Shown one piece after another: positions 59,700-64,000 of a stretch of 64,000 nucleotides of DNA. How positions within the stretch are numbered: position 1 is the stretch's first letter; each line of letters starts with the position of its first letter. The notes below the pieces were generated by a model, which was given only the letters and a program-made list of their open reading frames with translations, did no database searches and was not told where the DNA came from. A program made the position numbers and the translations under genes. The stretch spans positions 15,328,683-15,392,682 of the forward strand of contig OZ038468.1 of assembly GCA_964036295.1 (NCBI GenBank), written 5' to 3'. The DNA is from Plumapathes pennacea (Eukaryota > Cnidaria > Anthozoa > Antipatharia > Myriopathidae).

Positions 59700-60178
59700 G
59701 TGAGGTAAGCCAGACTTTGACTCGTTGTAGTAGTTTCGTATTAACGTAACATACTCCAGCCAAACAAACCTGTTTCTCGTGCTCTTCGAACGGTGGTGAA
59801 ATAGATTCACGCTGTAAAATTTCCTGTCGACTTTTCAGTCGATTTTTCATCAGCGACAAAACCCGCTAGAGACAATTTTTGTAACTAACAAACAACTCAG
59901 ACAAACCACAGTCGATCTGGTCATGAAATCATGTGTCAACAAACATATCATGCGAGGTAAACCAGATTTTGACTCGTTATAATAGTTTCGTAACGTAACA
60001 CACTCCAGCTGAACAAACCTGTTTCTCGTGCTATTCGAACGGTGGTGAAAAGGATTCACAGTAAAATTTCCTGTCGATTTTTCGTTAGTGACAGAATCCG
60101 CTCGAGACAATTTTATAAACAAACAACTCAGACATACCACAGTCGATCTGCATTTGCAATTATGGCATGAAATCATGT
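59700..60178. repeat. Tandem duplication, ~245-bp unit
   Basis: Both units contain 'aacaaacctgtttctcgtgct' type sequence and 'cgaacggtggtgaaa'; several small indels between them. Confidence 0.8.
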
Positions 60179-61084
60179 GTCAACAAACACATCAGCAAAC
60201 GCAAAAAAACTCGGAATAAGCTTTTACCTTGCCAAAACATATGTCATGGTCACACCATACAGCCGTGTTCCTTCTTTTGTGAGCGGAGCGTATATTCGCA
60301 AATGTGTCCAGAAATATCGCTCTAAATGCTAATCTGTGTCGCTTGTTTGCCAGATACTACGGATATGTCAGCCGGGGGCTGAAGGGGGAGCAGATTTCCA
60401 CATGCAACCAAAGAATCGGCAACGCTCACAGCCGCCTTTAAATAATGCCTTGAATTTCCACGTGCGAGAGAGCCAATTATATTTAGAAAACCCCTCCCTG
60501 GAGAGGTAATTTAGCTTCTGACATTCTGTCGCAAAGTTGTAACATTACCACGGAAACCTTTTACTGGAAATCTCTCTGTGCATTCTTTGTGTTAAGTAGA
60601 TAATAAAAGACAAACTTTCTCACAGGACCTGTACCACGGCGGCTTTTATATGGATAACACTTCATGCTCCTCCCCCCTCAGTAGTTTTTGCCACTTAGAG
60701 GGGGAGCATTTTAATGACCTAATGAGATGGGCCGAACGGCTGTTCAACTATCGCCCAAACGCCGACATAGAAGCTATTTGCATATTGCAAATAGCTTCAA
60801 AAATACAAAGGGGTTCAGTGGGGTTGTGCCTAAATCGTACCAACGGGAAGGACAGCCGCGCAAGACTGAAAACGAGTTTAGACCCGATCGCCTCACGACC
60901 GAGAATCGGACGATGTCGGTAAATCCAAGATGGCTGTCTTCTGTGTATTTCATCGAACGATGAAATGAACAAGCCTTATCGAGTTAAGTGAAATAACATC
61001 GCTTCTTTTCATCATAGTTTTGACGATTATAATACATATTGAACCTCGTGGCGAACTAACCTGTAGAAAATGTGACGTGTCCTT

Positions 61085-61320
61085 CCCGCTGGTACGGTGT
61101 AATCGTGTCGTACCAACGGGAAGGACAGAGTGAAATAACTCGGCTATTTTAGTCGAGGATCATTTTAAGTGAAGAGTAAGTGTATCTTCTATAAAATCAA
61201 GTGGCATCTCTTCCTTTGATGGTGATTTAGACAACTGAGGCGAACTAAACTGTGGAAAATGTGATGTGTCCTTCCCGCTGGTACGATGGAGTTCGATCGT
61301 ACCAGCGGAAGGACAGCGGG
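61085..61320. repeat. Paired hairpins around a shared block
   Basis: Two hairpins built on CCTTCCCGCTGGTACG and its reverse (61080-61125 and 61269-61314) flank the 140-bp block also found at 37728-37866. A third half-hairpin lies near 60838. Confidence 0.6.
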
Positions 61321-61516
61321 AAATAACTCAATTACTTCACAGGCTCTTGGAAAGACTATCGTCTTATAAAAGGATAGATAGACCCCGGATAGACAGACAG
61401 ACAAACAAACAGGCAGCAGACAACTTCATTAATATTTATTATATGTGCATTTCTCATAATGTTTTTGATTGCTGTGATGTACATTGGCTTTCAGAAAGAG
61501 TAGTGCACAGCAATGT

Positions 61517-63001
61517 TATGATTTGACAGATGCACACACCAAAAAAAAAAAGACATCAGAAAGAGTAAATAACAAGTTTTTAACTGCGATCGAAAATCTG
61601 CAACTTGTTTCACCATTGTTTTATTCTGCAGACAGTGACACTTTAGGATATCTTCAGCAGCTTTTGTCCTCAGTGTGGGAATATCCTCCTAAAATGTTAT
61701 GCAGCATTAAAGTGAGTTAATCTCCTGCTACATGTAATTTTTAAGTAACAAGTTCCCTGATTCTACATTGTTGAAATTTTTTCCGTAGTTTCAATATCCA
61801 ATCTTGCTTTCATATATTAATCCTCCCTGTTATGCGTAATATTCACTTTTACATACCTTGAGAACTGGAAGGATCCCAGTCTTGTGTAGTTTTCAGCATA
61901 CTAGTGAAATTGTGAAAGTGGACATTGAAACATCTTAAGTAATTCATTTTTGAAATAATGTTTTCTAACTTTTTTCTTTGTACAATTTACTGTACACTAT
62001 AGGAGAACTTTTTACAGTTTGAAAAACCTATCTAATTTTTCCCATTGGTAGGTTAAGTGCTTTCATTTTTTTAAATTCGTGATAAGATTTTGTTTGTCTG
62101 TTCCAAATTTCATACTTCACTGATAATATGTCCACTTGATGAATTGTCCCTGAATAAACTTGATTTGTACAAATGTTTGTCCAGTTCATCATTTAAAACC
62201 CAAATTATTTTCATCACACTCACCAAGCAGGCAAACATCCCACAGTCAAAACCATTTCCCTGTTTAGGTATGTCCTTGAAATAGATAACAAATGAAATAC
62301 AACATTACACATATATCATAGAGATCATATATCATAGGAATACACTGGATCCATACCTTTGGGGTTTTATGGGACCATTTGTCAGTGGCATTCACATGAA
62401 AGCCATCTTTGACAGCTTGCTGTCTTAAGCAAGACCTTAAAATGATAATAGTAGTGTACATTATTTCAGTATACAGTACGAAAATGGTTCATTCAAGAAA
62501 GACAACCCCTAAAAGATGATTTTACCTTATCCTCTCAAAAAAATCTTGATTTGTTCCATGCATGGAGTCAAAGTAAAGAATTTCCTGTTCCGTGTGTCAA
62601 TTACCTTTATGGAATAAATGAATTAACATATGTCAGTTGAGAATAAAGATCAAGTTACAGTAATAATATGATTGTTCCATGATTTACAAGTAAATAAACA
62701 TATTACAGAATGTTGGAGAACAGTTTCCTACTAGGGATTACCCCAAGCTGCTAGTTTATTTTCCCAGCCCCCTCCCCCCCCCCTCCCTCTCTAAAAACAA
62801 AGATATTACAATTCTAAATACTCACTCCAAGAGCCCAGTGATAGCCAAGATGAATAGGCACCAAGATGATGTCAAAAGAGAGTATGTTATCCTTGTGCAC
62901 ACAAAAATAACGTTAGTGTAACCACAATATACTTTTTTGTCAGATTTAGATTGTATGATGAAGATGCTACAAAAAAAATTAATAATATAGTAATAATAAT
63001 A

Positions 63002-63072
<71 letters not shown>

Positions 63073-63227
63073 AATAATAATAATAGCACCACAACCCTCT
63101 CCAGCCGAAGCCATGAGGTGTTTCTCAATACCTTTGCTATCCATTTCATCACTCCTTGATATCCTTGTTTTGACAACTTTTGGTAAAAGAAACTGCTCAG
63201 ACTGTAGACAGTTGGCATCTTTGGATT
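61517..63227 (-). CDS. SENP/Ulp1-type SUMO protease, C-terminal part, frame interrupted
   Basis: Seven - strand exons: 63227-63132, 62891-62826, 62604-62526, 62435-62357, 62259-62224, 61900-61857 and 61688-61517 (TAA). They read TVYSLSSFFYQKLSKQGYQG, then ILVPIHLGYHWALG with the catalytic His, VIDTRNR with the catalytic Asp, ILYFDSMHG, GNGFDCGMFACL with the catalytic Cys, YAENYTRLGSFQFSR, and EDIPTLRTKAAEDIL. This is the C48 peptidase core, which removes SUMO from proteins. Two joins are out of frame by one base: between VIDTRNR and ILYFDS, beside a run of A, and at the last exon, beside a G doublet. The gene is either a recent pseudogene or carries assembly errors. The N-terminal exons lie beyond the window. 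Confidence 0.72.
62990..63085. repeat. (TAA)n microsatellite with TGA variants
   Basis: Lies in the intron between the first two SENP-like exons in the window. Poly-Ile, poly-Tyr and poly-Leu frames here are artefacts. Confidence 0.95.
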
Positions 63228-63229
63228 CT

Positions 63230-64000
63230 GTAAACATATTGTGCACAGCACATTAGACTGTAATGAAACTAAAAAGTATATGATCTAAGTTTGTATTACT
63301 TGAATCAACTAAGAGTGGATGTGTGAGAACTGGATGCCGTGAAGTAATCGGAACTGGCGCTTTGAGCACTGTTCTGAGCAAAAATCAATCTAGTTCTATT
63401 TAGAGCTGGTTTTCCATATTATGATCCTCCATATCTCTTCCCACGTTGATGCAAATAATTTAGACTTGGAGGACGAAATGTCCGGTGATGTCGGAGGAGA
63501 ATCCATGAACGCGCCGCTTTCGACCAAGGTTCTTTGACAAAGTGGTGTCAAACTTCTTTTCCGCGTGTTTTTACCTTAACTAGAACCCAGTCCCAACCCC
63601 TAATAACTTCTGTATTTCACGGTTGCTGGAAAATCGACGAGTTACGGGTTTTGGATAAGCGAGAAAATAAAGATATTCAAATAGCATTTCCAGGGCTGCA
63701 ATATTTCTTAAAGTGGTAGTTGTAATGCTGCACGAATTGTTAGCAGATTAGAAGTATTTATACCTGCCTTGTGAGCACAAGCTGATTATATTTCAAATTG
63801 CTCAGTTGGTTTGATTTACATAGTGATGGTACATATAGAACATCCCTTTCATACTTGGTATATATTAACATTATAAGTGGTCATGACTTTTTAATATAAA
63901 CATCAGAGGTATTTCAGCAACACTGCTATGACAGTAACTGAATATATGAATGGTCAAATATTACCATATAATAAGAAAAGGCAGCCGAAGGTGTGTACAG
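63230..64000. other. Upstream part of the SENP-like gene, no exon confirmed
   Basis: Presumably intron. A - strand ATG at 63506 starts MDSPPTSPDISSSK but lacks a convincing donor. Confidence 0.35.

Larger units (their letters stand above)
58035..61500. other. No gene recognised
   Basis: Holds satellite copies (58815-59177), a tandem duplication (59700-60178), hairpin repeats (61085-61320), and a small duplicated 'gagtcttggctaccaaacc' block near 58503 and 58610. Confidence 0.45.

Noticed and set aside
61632-61713. A + strand exon with good acceptor and donor (TLGYLQQLLSSVWEYPPKM)
   Set aside because: The - strand of the same bases encodes the conserved end of the SENP-like protease (DIPTLRTKAAEDIL), so the + reading is taken as a shadow.
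62822-63251. Poly-Ile, poly-Tyr and poly-Leu frames
   Set aside because: Readings of the (TAA)n microsatellite.

Overview
The window reads as nuclear DNA of a cnidarian, most likely a stony coral or close anthozoan. It is AT-rich, and its genes have many short exons with GT-AG introns. The recognisable genes have clear vertebrate counterparts (ANO8, SKA1, C9orf85, a SENP-type protease). The space between genes is full of small inverted-repeat elements (MITEs), foldbacks, satellites and microsatellites. I built the exon models by eye from splice signals, phase agreement and protein similarity; nothing was aligned by software. I saw no reverse transcriptase, LTR element, capsid or envelope gene, and no rRNA, tRNA or CRISPR array.

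Layout. 270-1311 (+): last three exons of a C9orf85-like gene. 4144-11621 (+): a complete 13-exon anoctamin-8 gene of about 699 aa. 13797-25826 (-): a complete six-exon SKA1 gene. Its 9-kb fourth intron holds, on the opposite strand, four tandem single-exon seven-TM genes that look like the gustatory-receptor-like (Gr/GRL) family; the fourth is N-terminally truncated. 27031-29988: a satellite of about 17 copies of a 170-bp unit; two inverted copies lie at 58.8-59.2 kb. 31328-33356 (-): 3' exons of an unidentified single-TM protein. 36426-37572 (-): exons resembling the N-terminus of CFAP99. 39050-40972: a degenerate DNA transposon with 32-bp inverted repeats and a THAP-type zinc finger. 41321-44913 (+): a complete six-exon gene for a protein with STI1/HOP-type DP repeats. 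46.1-52.6 kb: a strange stretch of repeated exon-like modules, each with a splice donor, around a 47-bp tandem repeat. 54311-54679 (-): probable last exon of a secreted cysteine-rich protein. 57879-58029 (+): a possible first exon. 61517-63227 (-): the catalytic end of a SENP/Ulp1-type SUMO protease with an interrupted frame.

The genes do not form a pathway. The most notable points are the receptor-like cluster nested antisense in the SKA1 intron, an almost identical sequence block directly upstream of the start codons of both SKA1 and the STI1-like gene, and the repeated exon modules at 46-53 kb.
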